A DNA stretch of 27,793 nt from Chara braunii (GCA_003427395.1 BFEA01000408.1:617045-644837), one strand, 5' to 3'; shown: positions 17,166-27,719, counted from the first letter of the stretch. Translations and numbers: made by a program. The notes: generated by a model not told the origin, from the letters alone.

Positions 17166-18510
17166 ATGNAGAGGGGCGGGCGGGGCACACGGCCACGACA
17201 GAGACCTCTCGGGGCATCCGGAGGGGAGGAGCAGCATGGGCCCTTCAGGAGAGAGCTTACACCCGTGTTTGATGACGACAACATCGAGCTTTTCCTGGAC
17301 GCCTACCGAGAGCATGCAGCCCGGAGAGGATGGGACGTGTCTAAGAGGGTGCGTCACTTGAGGGGAGTTGGGAGGTTCGAGGGGCCCATTGCGCAGATCA
17401 GAGAGGAGGCCCTAACGTGGTCGGAGGTAGAGGCAAGGATGCAGAGACTGGGAGCTTCACCTTTGGGAAACGATGGGCTGCCTATCTGCTTGGAGGAAGG
17501 GAACGTGGAGGAATTCATCCCGGCATACGAACGATATATGAGTGATCAGGGGGCTCCGAGGGATGAGTGGGTACAGGCGCTGCTCCTTTGGACCAAAGAG
17601 GTGGAGCGTCCACTGGGAAGACAAATCCGGAGGCGGGCACAAGATTGGGAGGACTGTCGGGCTCAGTTGAGGGTGGCATTTCGGCGACCGGAACCAGAGA
17701 GGCCAGAACCGAGGGTTGATAGAAGGCGGCGAAGCAAGAGGTTAAGGGATTTGGAGGCAAGGGAGCCAGTGACGTCGAAAGGTGGCCGGAAGGCCCTGGC
17801 ACAACGAGAAGGAGGACAAGCAGGACCGGCTCGGGCAAGCGAGTCCTTCCCTGCTTGTGGCCTCAGGCAGGTGAAGTTCCACCAAGTTACAGAGGATGAC
17901 TTACTACGGCCCTCGCTACAGGCACCAGAGCAGAGGGAGAGCTAGGTACTAGCAGCGCCTTTCANGAGTCTGGAGGCCCATTTGGACGCATCTCAGTGGG
18001 AGGCCCCTTCGGCAAGACAGAGCCCCACGGACCCATCAGGGGGAGGGCAGACTCGCCCAGAGCCGGAGACAGAGCCGCTCAGATTGAACGGGGTAGGTGC
18101 GGAAGATGTCATTGTGGTGGAAGGTGATACTCCCCCGGACTCCCCAGCCCGAGCTCGGACACGGCGGTCCTGGCCAGAGGGCGTCGCGGAGCCAGACAAC
18201 CAGGAAGCCTCAGTACCACCACCAGAGGCCACTATGTCACCCAGGCAGGAGATTGAGGCGAGAGGGCTACCGGAGGGGTGGAGGACGGAGCCCTGCCTGT
18301 CGTCGACTCACGTTCAGCCGCACATGCAGCTGAGCACCCTGACATTGAGGGGCCCAGCCTGGTCAGGCCATCATCGGGGCCATCGGGTACTGAGCTAGGG
18401 GAGGGTTCGCAGGCTGCGACGGGGGAAGGCGCAGAGGCAGGCACAGGAAAGGAGCCATGCGAAGCCGCCCAAGCAAAGCGCGCTAGGGTACGAGCTCGCC
18501 TTGATTCTTC
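17166..18510 (+). pseudogene. Gag-like ORF with a duplicated domain, downstream of integrase
   Basis: From the Met at 17166 a 259-codon frame runs to TAG at 17943-17945. It holds two related segments: about residues 36-95 (NIELFLDAYREHAARRGW ... PIAQIREEALTWSEVEARM) and 109-172 (NVEEFIPAYERYMSDQGAP ... LGRQIRRRAQDWEDCRAQL). Both share N-I/V-E-x-F-x3-AY, a central Gly, then P/L-x3-IR-x2-A-x2-W-x4-A. This helical layout is like retrotransposon Gag capsid regions. A basic tail follows (RRRRSKRLRD). After a frameshift at about 17950 a coding-like Pro/Glu/Ser-rich region continues (FESLEAHLD-like, then DVIVVEGDTPPDSP). It shifts again near 18280 and ends by about 18510, where the sequence changes character. 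Its position after pol, not before it, is unusual. Function is inferred only. Confidence 0.6.
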
Positions 18511-19070
18511 TCTAGCTATGTCAGTCGCTGTCCAGCATCATAGGCAGTATCCTATAGGTCCACCCAATACCTATCTCTTGGATATCCTCCTCGCCTACAA
18601 CTCCTGATGGTTCCTGAGAAGGTTTAGACACTTAAACCAACAGTACTTCCTATAGTCGTGCCCGTTAACAAGCCACAAGTTTAGGAAACGTACGGGCCAC
18701 TACAGGAGCGCCCAAATTCATCCGACTAGAAACGTTTCTACTTTATTTTTTTCCATGGCTGATAGCTGAGCCAAGTACTGGTGGTTTAATGACAACTTAT
18801 TTCATCTCTCTAAAGGGGTCTTGAAGGCCTGCCCGTCCAAGATTTAAAGGCTTGGTACTTTTCCCTCCGTGATTGGCCCTGTCAAAATAGGAACTCTGCA
18901 ACCCCGAAGTCGTTCCTCCTAGTAACGTATAACAGGAAGCTTATCGCTATCCGACAAGTAGACTATTATCCTTAGCTGCCTTCCCCCATAGGAGGAACTA
19001 CCGGCTACATTTAAAATGTAGCGCCGCACACTAGCAGTTTTGTGTTGGCTAAGCTGGATACTACATATCT
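18511..19070. other. Interval without a recognisable gene
   Basis: All six frames are frequently stopped. The interval lies between two retroelement remnants of opposite orientation and may be decayed pol sequence of the minus-strand element to its right, but no RT motif is visible. Confidence 0.5.
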
Positions 19071-21103
19071 CCTTAGCCATTGCACTTGGTCCCGAAGCAC
19101 AGTCTTCTCACACAATCGCGATTAATGTAGTCCCGGGTAGAGGAGACGTGTACCGGATCCTCAAGACCTTTAACCGTGGTCACTCAGGCAGCTAGCAGGT
19201 CTTCTACATACTACTCCCTCTCTAGCTCCTCGAAGGACTCAGACACACCCCATGAACAAAGCATCATGTGGTCCGGATGTTCTTGCGGGGTGATAAAGGA
19301 GTCAGTAACTATGGTTGTCTTTTGAGATGGTGAGGGATTGTCTACCACCTCAACCTGCGCGGAAGCGACTACAACTTCAACGGGCCAGATGTGCTCCCCA
19401 AGGAAGTGCTTGCAGTGATTCCCTGGTTTGAGGATGCCTCATGCCTCTCTTGAGGCTTCACCCTCTTGGTGACCAGCTGGCTTGGACCCCACCCCTTGGT
19501 ATGGCCATACATGCCACACTCTTTGCTGGGTCTATTCACACATTCACTGCAAGACCCTCTCTTATTCACCTGGACAGAGTAGGATCTTCCGCTTGACTCC
19601 TAGACTGGTTGCTTCCCTGCATGCCAGTCGACTCAGCCTAGATGAAATGGCCAATACTCCTCCCTCAGAAGTTTTCTGGCCACCTACCCGCTCTGTCTAT
19701 CTCCCAGGGTCGAACTTCTAAAGAACCTGGGGTTGCTTCTTCTTCCTCCTATCATCCAAGCCCTCAATCGCTTTACTAAGCTTGGCCTCGAAGTCCAGGG
19801 CCTGCGTATTCAAGAAGAGGAATCATATGGTCTCACTTTCTACTTCAATTGGTAAGCACCTCTTGTGAGTAGCCAAGCAAACCGGGTTATTGCGCAATCT
19901 TAGGACCACGACACGTGTAGTGACCTATACTTCCTCGAGTCTAGGTTCCTCTGCACGTGAGTAGCTAGCCACGCCCTATGACGTTCTTGCCACCTCTCTT
20001 CCACCAACAACAGAAATTGATCAAGACATCTGGCTCTAGTCCAAAAGTCAAAATCCCAGTCTTGTCCGTCCTGCTGCACTAGCCCAACTAACCACCTTGC
20101 TGCAGCAACGGTTAGTAGGTTATCCCCTTCTCTCGACGCGTGTCTTGTGGTTGTGGACAAGTCCCTTGTGCCTGCTGCACCGGTGACTGAACTGGCGGAA
20201 CAGGTTGCCTAACCTGTTGCACAGGCCGCTGACCCGGCCGCTGCTCCGTAGCTGCAGCATCTGGTAGGGGGACCGATGAAGCAGGTCCTAGAGTCTGCCT
20301 ACTGATGAACCGCCTGCCCGAATTATGCCATACTGAGGTACAAAGGGACCTCTCACAGGTTGCGGCGGTTGAACAAACCGCTGTAGGAGGAGCTACAGTA
20401 GGTTGCGCAGTCCTAGCCATTGTCCTGGGACCTCTCAGTGCAGCCAGAATCTGATTCTGGCCAGCTAACAGAGTAGTCAGCATTTCCTGCTGAACAGACT
20501 GTACTTCAGCCATGCTTAGAAGGCTGGCCCGAAGTGACCTTACCATAGCATCAAGTGTTGCCGCATCCATAGCTTCTACCCTATTTAGCTCCATGTCCCT
20601 CGCCTCTAGTCTAGACTTTCTTCCCGTAGCTCTATCTCTTCTATCCTCTACATCATGTACCTGGCGTTGTAACCGATCGTGAAGCTCCATATCCTTTACA
20701 GACAGCGGTGGCTGCTGCTGGCTGTACTGCATGCCACCAAATACACCACTGGCAGTGGACACACCAGATGTACTCTGACTAACACCAGACGAACTGGCCT
20801 GAGATGTGGCCTGCACAGTGTAGAAACGACAGCCATAGCTGCTGCTTCAGCTCTAGCATGTCCAACTGCTGCTGCTGCTGCTAAAGCGCTCCCTGCCTCA
20901 GCTGCTGCTACCTGGCTTTTCTGCAATCGCCGCCTCCTCTCAGCTTCTCTCTGTTGTCTCCTTTCCTCAACCGGCCCTAAGTACAGGTAAATGTTCGGCA
21001 TACTAAGTGCTGTCTGACAAGTAATCCTCCGCCTACTCTGGTCTAGTCTCTCCTCCTCGCTGTCACGCACACTTGTCAGCGACACGCGGATTGCGATCTG
21101 CAC
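19071..21103 (-). pseudogene. Gag-protease remnant of a second minus-strand LTR element
   Basis: Coding-like sequence runs right to left through several frames. 21103-20840 has a charged helical segment (VEERRQQREAERRRRLQKSQ) followed by an Ala-rich stretch. 20816-20112 has a coiled region (KDMELHDRLQRQVHDVEDRR, then AQNQILAALRG) and a Pro/Gln-rich tail. 20160-19900 encodes LVEERWQERHRAWLATHVQR. 19569-19390 has a Cys-rich patch (CSECVNRPSKECGMYGHTKG), a possible decayed zinc knuckle. The chain continues through DSFITPQEHPDHMMLCSWGV and two stops to TRDYINRDCVRRL near 19090, which resembles the sequence just after the catalytic D-T/S-G of a gypsy protease. The order charged helix, capsid-like region, Cys-rich patch and protease fits gag-PR. 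At least four frameshifts or stops are present. Pol is missing beyond 19070. Confidence 0.5.
20868..20912. repeat. Short CTG/GCT-rich trinucleotide tract
   Basis: CTGCTGCTGCTGCTG with interrupted GCTGCTGCT following. It encodes the Ala-rich stretch of the minus-strand gag-like frame. Confidence 0.75.
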
Positions 21104-22069
21104 TAGTGTCCACGCTGGAACCTACCACAACGTGGCATCCGACTGATGCTAAAATAAATAAAAATAAAATAAATGTTTGGTCCAGCTTTCACAGGAAGTA
21201 GTCAAGCGGTCACAGAAGATATGTTTAGACCCCTACAAACAATTCCATTTCTACTTTGACTAGTTCTCAAACAGATGCAATGCAGCAAGAATAGACAACT
21301 ACTCTGTCTACAGCAGTCTGTCAGATGTGTGCAGTCGGTCACATCTAACTAATAAAAATAAAAATAAAATCATTTGCATGAGATGTATGCCGAATGGACA
21401 AATGCAAGAATTGACAATCAAACAGCCAACTGGATTCAACCCTCCCCCTCAATCCTTCTTGATTGTCTCTTAATGTCAACGTCCTGTGAGAACTGGTTTC
21501 AGCGCTGTGTCGAAAGGGGTGCACACAGCCCACCCCTGTGCCCCAGGTCAATGCAAGACCGGCCAGCCCCATCCGTACTGTTTTTATACTCGCGTACAGC
21601 ACGAGTTGAATATCCCCGCCAGACGTTCTTTATAGACGGTCCAGTGCTCGTTTATCCTCCATAGGGATGACCTGCCCAGCACACCTCTATAGCGTAGCAA
21701 AGCATGCGTGCTCTACTCCCGATGGGTTGGCATGGTGACCGTGACCCAAGTGCTCCGTCCAGGGCCCTTCAGATGGCAACGCCCTCTCCCGCCAGCATGC
21801 TCCCCAGGGAAAATGTCGACTCTCAAGGTTGAGCGCTCACAGCACCTCACAATGAGAGGACTCTAAAGACCACACTCACTACTTCACAGTAAGAAGCAAG
21901 GAGGAGGGTAGATAAGGTAAGGAGCAACATGCCTCATAATGCGGCTCCCAACCACAGATTTCTCACCAGTTGACCTGACGTGCATTTATGATGATCGGGC
22001 GTTGCCTCGGCACAACCCAGAATACAATGCAGTTCCACCTCGGCTAAATGCCATGTCAGCAAGCTCTCA
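21104..22069. other. Non-coding interval upstream of the minus-strand gag remnant
   Basis: No convincing gene. Two A-rich runs of the AAATAAAAATAAAAT type lie at 21150-21176 and 21349-21372, about 197 bp apart, suggesting a duplicated segment. The 5' LTR and leader of the 19-21 kb remnant would be expected here, but no primer-binding site or LTR end could be matched. Confidence 0.4.
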
Positions 22070-22519
22070 TCACACAGCATACAGCCCAATGTCACCACAT
22101 AGCCTTCCTGGCGTGAGCCAAAAAATTAAATGAACGAGCAACCTGTAGTACTGACAAATATCGGAAACGAACAAGACCCCAGTAAATTCCTCTTCATTTA
22201 ACCTCCACCTTGCTGCTGCTTTGTGTGCACTCCACCCGCTTGCACTCTGACTCTCACTGCCATCCCCACTCCCGTCGGTAGGCATACTGCCACCGAGAAG
22301 CTGCCTCACTACACCATCTAGCCATCTAGACACCTTTCTCTTGTCCCGTAATATCAGCTGACGAGTTTCCAGGCTGATGGAAGCAGCCTTACCACTTGCA
22401 AAACCTATCCTGCTCGGGCCCGCAGAGGAAATATGCGCTGTTACAGACGTACTAGTACCACCAGTTCCTCTGTCCTGAACCTGATCCCTCGTTGCTGCAC
22501 GGCATGCTGGCCAAGCCAC
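22070..22519 (-). CDS. Hypothetical open frame, 149 codons
   Basis: No recognised domain and no ATG at its upstream edge, since the first codon counted is GTG. The central part (LETRQLILRDKRKVSRWLDG then a Ser/Gly-rich stretch and HKAAARWRLNEEEFTGVLFV) looks more protein-like than most frames nearby. It is divergent from the 390-codon frame that starts 103 bp to the right. It could be an exon, a retroelement piece or chance. Confidence 0.25.
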   Translation of the reverse strand: MAWPACRAATRDQVQDRGTGGTSTSVTAHISSAGPSRIGFASGKAASISLETRQLILRDKRKVSRWLDGVVRQLLGGSMPTDGSGDGSESQSASGWSAHKAAARWRLNEEEFTGVLFVSDICQYYRLLVHLIFWLTPGRLCGDIGLYAV

Positions 22520-22621
22520 CCTCTGGGACTACTGGGACATCTGGGAAAGACAGAATGGGCCCGTCCTTGTCGTGCAGATCCTGCATCAGTGATCTTTCTC
22601 TTGTCGCAAGGCTAAGACGGT

Positions 22622-23794
22622 ATGAGAGCATGGTGGTTGGCTGTGCATCTCCTTCCTGACATGTTTTCAGCTCTCATGGTAAGGGCTGTGGAGTTTACGT
22701 TGGTGTCGTCCTTGAGTCATCTGGGCAATGGACCGCTGGGGGCATACGCACAGGATTTGCTGAGCAGGTACAAGGATATTGGGACATTAGGTCATTACGA
22801 AGGAAGGTGGAGGTCTCAGCTTGACCATTGGGTTTTAGGGGATCCCGGGGCCCTGAGATCAGGTGATAGTGTAAATGTAGATACAGGCACAGGCGTTTAT
22901 GGGATTCCCAGGGGGGACAAGATGAGGCATCGGTTGCCGAAGTTGGAGAACAGCATTCTGCAGTCTTTCACGCAGGTTGTGCATGTGGCAAAGGGCGACC
23001 TGGTGGGGATCGAGCGGGATGCAGAGCTGGGGCTCAAAGAGAACTTGGGTCGGGCAGAGTTAGAGAAGTTGCGATTAAAGACTATGAATTGCCTGGGCGG
23101 AGTCAGGGAAGTAGCCATGCAGGTTGCAAATGCTCAGAATCAACACCCTCAGGGAGTGTATATCATGGCTGGGGGAACTGCTGTGGTGATTAGCACAGTT
23201 AATTGTGCAGTTAGCATGTTGCAGACGCTGGAGTTGGGGGACGGGTTGCAGAATTACGCTCAGACTGGACGATGTGCCCAGCGGATGATCCAAATGCATG
23301 TCCAGTCCTTGGCGATGGTGAAGGATGTTTTGGCACCTGGACTGGTGACGACGTTGGAGGATGCAGTGATTTCAGAGGAATTAGTTCAGATACATTCTGC
23401 ATTTGGTGCTGGTGGAAGAGGAGTGTTCCGTGGAGCACAGCAGGATCCTTCGGCTGGCGGAGCACAGACACCTGTGAGTGCAGAGACAGCATTAGGTGCA
23501 GGCCGTGGTGGCAGGGGGAAGCAAATGATGATGACTGTGGCAACTGCTGCCTTCATCACGATGGCCATTGTGGCAGGGATTTCTAGTTTGGGAAAAGTTT
23601 ACTCTCTCAGGATTAGCGAGCGCTTGGATCAACTGCAGCGAGGACTAAAAGGATTGCTGTCAACGTTGAGTTGTGGTGCAGGAAGCAAGGAGTCGCCTTC
23701 CAGAAATAAAAAAACTCCAGCAGATGTGTCATTGTTCTTGCTTCGTGTGCTGGTGGGTGATTGCCCAGGTGTGTCGGAGGGTAAGGTGGCTTAG
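22622..23794 (+). CDS. Hypothetical protein, 390 codons, one predicted membrane segment
   Basis: This is the longest unbroken plus-strand frame. The ATG at 22622 is the first after an in-frame TAA at 22613-22615; the end is TAG/TAA-type at 23792-23794. Residues 100-260 are mostly helix-forming and rich in Leu, Val, Glu and Lys. Residues 180-203 are hydrophobic (VYIMAGGTAVVISTVNCAVS). A Gly-rich spacer (260-300) precedes a clear hydrophobic segment at about 303-326 (MMMTVATAAFITMAIVAGIS) followed by a basic region. A membrane-anchored helical protein is one reading. I recognise no family. The absence of internal stops over 390 codons and the coherent composition argue for a real or recently real gene. 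It may be an env-like or accessory ORF of a retroelement, since its neighbours are all retroelements, but nothing in it proves that. Confidence 0.5.
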   Translation: MRAWWLAVHLLPDMFSALMVRAVEFTLVSSLSHLGNGPLGAYAQDLLSRYKDIGTLGHYEGRWRSQLDHWVLGDPGALRSGDSVNVDTGTGVYGIPRGDKMRHRLPKLENSILQSFTQVVHVAKGDLVGIERDAELGLKENLGRAELEKLRLKTMNCLGGVREVAMQVANAQNQHPQGVYIMAGGTAVVISTVNCAVSMLQTLELGDGLQNYAQTGRCAQRMIQMHVQSLAMVKDVLAPGLVTTLEDAVISEELVQIHSAFGAGGRGVFRGAQQDPSAGGAQTPVSAETALGAGRGGRGKQMMMTVATAAFITMAIVAGISSLGKVYSLRISERLDQLQRGLKGLLSTLSCGAGSKESPSRNKKTPADVSLFLLRVLVGDCPGVSEGKVA

Positions 23795-23879
23795 GTGGGT
23801 GACGTTGTGGGTACTGCCGATTTGGTGGGATTAACTCGTGTACAGCGAGGTGCGAACCCAGAGATGTCATACGATTAGG

Positions 23880-24521
23880 CTATAAATTGTTTTCTGCTGT
23901 CATTGGACCACAGAAGGGTCTGGTTCATAAGAACTGGCCGGAAAAGGGTTGGTTTTGGGAAACACTGAGCGGTATGGCTAATGCGGCTATGAGGGAGCTC
24001 ATTGGACATCTGCCATTTTGAGCGCTCTGCCTAAGGGACTGCAGAATACTGTACTCCTTGCTCTCGAAAGAAACTTCACCAGAAGTGGAGATTGCAGAGT
24101 CTCGTGATGCAAACAAAATTGTGGACAACGCACACCGGGCATTTATGCTTGTCCCTACAACCCTTCGACTCTTCTTTTCTGTTTTGTGAGACCAAAATAT
24201 GCCATGCCAGTATTTGGGTTGCAGTGGGTGGAACTAAGGTTGCTTCTGAACGAACAGGTGGTGCTTGAGAAGCTATCTATGGGTGCAACGGCTGGTGAAG
24301 TGATCCAAGCTGCAGACACGGAGCAGTGCAATGCGTCCCTTACAGATTGCGAGAAGGTATTCATCCAGGCTGTGGTGTTGACAAGGCTGCTGACGCGTCT
24401 GGAAGCGGCCACTCTCTACTGCGAAGCAGTGCGTTTCCTTGGTCGGGCCCTTGAGGAGCAGCTCATCTCGAATGTGAAGTCCACCGTTTCTGAGAATCTG
24501 GATCACCTTCGTGAGAAATGA
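23880..24521 (+). pseudogene. Decayed coding-like tract after the 390-codon ORF
   Basis: In one frame, from about 23880 to a TGA near 24021, the sequence reads KLFSAVIGPQKGLVHKNWPE, continuing with a GMANAAMRELIGHLPF segment. Other frames then carry LPKGLQNTVLLALERNFTRS and DANKIVDNAHRAFMLVPTTL. 24186-24521 is an open frame of 111 codons with a strongly helical composition (QWVELRLLLNEQVVLEKLSM, then DCEKVFIQAVVLTRLLTRLE). Successive pieces look like one protein broken by stops and indels, or exons of a gene separated by very short introns. It lies on the same strand as the 390-codon frame. Function unknown. Confidence 0.35.
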
Positions 24522-25799
24522 TCACTCTGCCAGTTGCTTTGCTATACCATAGAAATATTTGGTCTTACAAGCATCCTTAGTAACACATGTCTCCACCCCA
24601 ATCGCCTTAAGAAGAGCATGCTAAGCTGGCAAAGTCGCAAAGGGTTATCAGGTAGCAGAAGAAAGAGAGAAGGCAGTGACAAAAACTCGAAAAGATTCAG
24701 GCTTCCAAGAGCAGGTCTGAACAACATACTGAATGACCTGATCAAGCAGCTGCATAGCCTGGAGCAACATATCAGCCAGCTGAGTAGGGGTATTCTAAGG
24801 TAGGGAATGGATGCACTATGCACTAAGCTGAGTGCATGGTGTGGCAGTGAGGTATACGCTGGGGAGAGTTCCGGCCTAGGGCACGCAAGGAGGACGATAG
24901 CGGCCTCCCAAAATGTCAACGCCAGCACTGATGTGGGAGCTGTTGCTGTGTCTCATGCTGCTGCTGCTCTGCAACCATCATCTGGCTGCAGCTTGGATTT
25001 CCTGTTCCACTTTTACCGTTTGTGTACACACGGCATCCATGGAACATGCAACATAGTCTCCTGCATGCCCTTCTACGTCTCCTTGCGACCAATGTTGTGT
25101 GTGAGGAACAAGCCCTCAAGGGGCCCTATCAGACATCACATGATCTGGGCTAAGGGCCCCAGCAAGCCGAGTGCCGCCCTAAGTGAAGGCGGGCCTGAAT
25201 ATTCGTCAGAGGCAAAATTCGGCATTTCCTTATGTGGGTATTCAGGCTTTCGCAGCACGCCAGTTGGTTGGGTCGACACGTGAGCCTCACAAAGCTGCGT
25301 CATACAGTTGGCCCAGGCCTTGACAGTTGCGCCTGGGCACACATACACAAAGCAGGGCCGATACATTGGAAAGCAGGCCTTTGGCCTTCACAAAAGCAGT
25401 AGTGCCAACGCACCTGCCGTGGAGCCCTGCACAGATGCAGCAAACTGCCCAAGTCCGGAGACTCAGGCCGTGCCTGACTGCAAAGGGCCCAGGCCCTCAA
25501 CTGTAGTCTCGGGCCTGGGCGCAGGGTCTGAGGCCCAACCGGAAGCTACTGGAAGCTTCCAGCCAGGCCACACACAGCATCCAGGAGGCTGCCACTTCCA
25601 CAAAAGGAGAAGGGCAGTCCAGGCCAGGCATTCTGGTCAGTGCTGGCAATGCGGAAGTGCTGCTGCGTTCTCGCTTGATGCTGCGCTGCTGCCAAAGGCG
25701 CTGACGGGGCGCGAGGTGGTGAAGGAGGGGTGCTGCAGGGCAGCGGGGCGCAGGCAGCCATAGCCGAGCTGATGGGCACCAGGGGGTACAGCGGAAGAT
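24522..25799. other. Interval without a recognisable gene; AGGCC/GGGCC-rich in its second half
   Basis: Open frames at 24534-24803, 24807-25283 and 25308-25763 show no domain and are likely chance. From about 25140 to 25600 the sequence is unusually rich in GGCC-containing words (AGGCC, GGGCC, CAGGCCT), which gives long GC-rich shadows on both strands. Confidence 0.45.
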
Positions 25800-26057
25800 C
25801 TAGTGGTCTTCAGGGAACGAGGCGAGTGTGGGGTCATCAAGGTCCGATTGAGGGTGACGAGATACGTACCTGGTACATGAAGAGAGGTCGGCGATGGTGT
25901 TGACAGTCATGTACATTGGTCTTCGAGAGTCGAAGTGAGCCTGTTGCGTGAACCAGCTGTAGGTAGGATAGTCGGGTAGAGTAGGCTGGGCGTCGAGCGC
26001 CAGGCAGAGAGGAGCGACTTTGGATATTGTGTTGGTGTGGCCTACGGGCTTGAACAT
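25800..26057 (-). CDS. Hypothetical fragment, 85 codons
   Basis: Reads MFKPVGHTNTISKVAPLCLA, then a segment containing DYPTYSWFTQQAHFDSRRPM and a TRYVSRHP stretch. Composition is protein-like, but no family is recognised. Its location beside LTR fragments suggests a retroelement piece. Confidence 0.25.
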   Translation of the reverse strand: MFKPVGHTNTISKVAPLCLALDAQPTLPDYPTYSWFTQQAHFDSRRPMYMTVNTIADLSSCTRYVSRHPQSDLDDPTLASFPEDH

Positions 26058-26226
26058 TGGCTCATTACTTCATTGTATTGCTCTATATGGATGGATACTC
26101 GGTGCATTTTGTACTCTCTGCTTGGATACGACTACCTTGACATCTGTGTGATTTCGCAACTTGGTTTTCTGTATATCATTCACACTCATATTCCTTGCAT
26201 GTGCAAAAGTCCACGTTCCCCAGCCT

Positions 26227-26396
26227 AGCCAGCAACGGTTGCTTGCTTTCTATATTTTTTTTATTTTTTTTAATTATTAAACAGAACCTTACGGCTCTGG
26301 CTTCTTTTCCATTCTGGGGAGCATCAGTCCGGTTCCTATTCCCCTGGCAAGTCAAAGGAATTACAAAAACTACTCACACACGCTCCTCCCCTTTAT
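26227..26396 (+). mobile_element. LTR fragment, plus orientation (partial)
   Basis: Begins CAGCAACGGTTGCTTG and continues through a T-rich run to CCATTCTGGGGAGC, CAGTCCGGTTCC and GGCAAGTCAAA. All are found in the same order at 27231-27340 in the right-hand LTR. Similarity ends near 26396, where sequence in the opposite orientation begins. Confidence 0.75.
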
Positions 26397-26397
26397 G

Positions 26398-26670
26398 GTA
26401 AGGAAGCCGGGATGGCGGTCCGTCAGGATGGAGAAGAAGGGTTGACGAAGGAGGAGGTAGAGATGGAGCTGGCAGGGACAGCGCAGCTCCGACGCAGACT
26501 CAACACGCACGTACTCCAAGATGTGCAAAAGTGAAGAATGATGAAAAACAAACTGCAGCTGGGGTATACCCCCAACGGACTGACTGGACTGGACTGGACT
26601 GGACTGGTATTGACAGTGGTACCGGGCAGGACTGGACTGGACTGACACAGTACACGGCGAAGGAAGGCAT
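26398..26670 (-). mobile_element. LTR fragment, minus orientation (U5-side end at 26398)
   Basis: The reverse complement of this segment matches about 27470-27715. Shared landmarks include GATGGCGGTCCGTCAGGAT, GGAGATGGAGCTG-like sequence, GGGACAGCGCA, ACTCAACACGCACGTACTCC, GGGGTATACCCC (26561-26572), a (GGACT)n stretch and GGTATT-GACAGT-GGTACC (26606-26623). It faces the right-hand LTR and abuts a plus-orientation fragment. Confidence 0.8.
26583..26648. repeat. (GGACT)n pentanucleotide array within LTR
   Basis: Five or so ACTGG units at 26583-26605 and more after GGTACC at 26628-26645. Shorter versions are present in the LTR copies at 1326-1380 and 27514-27530. Confidence 0.8.
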
Positions 26671-27000
26671 TGATTACTTCCGGACGGAAGTATGTACCAC
26701 CCTTCACCCCTGCTTAAGTTAGCCTGGCCTAATTTTGCTCTTTGGATTCTATTCTGGATTCCTCTTTACTCTGCTACTTGTCGCTCTACTACTTGAACTA
26801 CCTCCAGTCAGCTCCTCTCAGTTCCTTGACTGTCAGATAATCCTGAATCGCTGGATCTGCTGGTTCGGTCTTCTGCAGCAGTCTTTGCTGGAAGAAATTT
26901 TCAGCCTATTAGACCCTGTTGTAGAGAATCTTTGCCAAGTCTTGGACTCTAGTCGACTTAAGTAACTGTTCACTCCTAACTCTATACCTAGTCATAGATT
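26671..27000. other. Interval without a recognisable gene
   Basis: Contains a 76-codon plus frame (26735-26965) with a hydrophobic start, but it is Leu/Ser-rich with no family resemblance. It lies between inverted LTR fragments and may be LTR U3 sequence. Confidence 0.4.
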
Positions 27001-27003
27001 TAT

Positions 27004-27094
27004 AGGGGCTGTAGTAGTCTTTACCTCCTGTCCGCATCGCAATTTTCTAGGGGCTGTAGTACTCTTTACCTCTTGTCTGTGTTCTAAGCCTCAA
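27004..27094. repeat. Two-copy tandem repeat, 45-bp period
   Basis: AGGGGCTGTAGTAGTCTTTA at 27004 and AGGGGCTGTAGTACTCTTTA at 27049, each followed by CCTCYTGTC. Non-coding. Confidence 0.8.
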
Positions 27095-27230
27095 AATTTA
27101 AGGGATGGATTTCCCTTCAAAAGCTAAAGCCTTGAAACCTTTGTCTTTTTTCTACTTATGGGGTATGTATAGTCCCTGGGGGTATAGTCTCGGGGGAAGG
27201 CTGATTTGGGACAGGGGAGTTTGGTGGGTG

Positions 27231-27718
27231 CAGCAACGGTTGCTTGTTTTTTTTTTTGCTAAAACAGCTCCTTATGGTCTTGGCTCCATATCCATTCTGG
27301 GGAGCGTCAGTCCGGTTCCTTTCCCCCGGCAAGTCAAAAGATAAAATACATGGTGAACACCCTCACGCTTCCTTCCGTCTGGCTGAAGAAACCCTACAGC
27401 GGGCCTTCATCTGCCCTGGCCTACAGACAGGGCCTATTTGGCTATTTGCCAGTTCGGCCTGTGGGACCAGGCCGTGTGATGTTCCAGTCCTGCCCGGTAC
27501 CACTGTCGGTACCAGACCAGTCCAGTCAGTCAGTCCGCTGGGGGTATACCCCAGCTGTAGTGTGTTTTTGATTCATTCTTCATTTGCACAGATTGGAGTA
27601 CGTGCGTGTTGAGTCTGCGTTGGAGTTGCGCTGTCCCTTCCAGCTCCATCTCCATCTCCCCCATCCTCATCCCTTCGTCTTGATCCTGACAGACCGCCAT
27701 CTCGGCGGGTCCGTCACA
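27231..27718 (+). mobile_element. LTR, plus orientation, of an element running off the right edge
   Basis: Ends GGGTCCGTCACA one base before a tRNA-iMet primer-binding site, so this is a 5' LTR. It contains GGTACC-ACTGTC-GGTACC (27496-27513), CAGTC short repeats, the perfect palindrome GGGGTATACCCC (27541-27552), and a pyrimidine-rich U5-side region (CTCCATCTCCATCTCCC). The left limit is the start of similarity with 26227, not a proven LTR start. Confidence 0.8.
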
Positions 27719-27719
27719 C

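Noticed and set aside
19482-19850. Plus-strand coding exon ending at a GTAAGC donor near 19851
   Set aside because: Several readable plus frames exist, but the minus-strand gag-protease chain across the same bases is longer and ends in a recognisable protease-like motif.
25308-25763. 151-codon frame encoding a Gly/Pro/Ala-rich protein
   Set aside because: Composition follows from GGCC-rich DNA, and comparable frames exist on the other strand; there is no domain.
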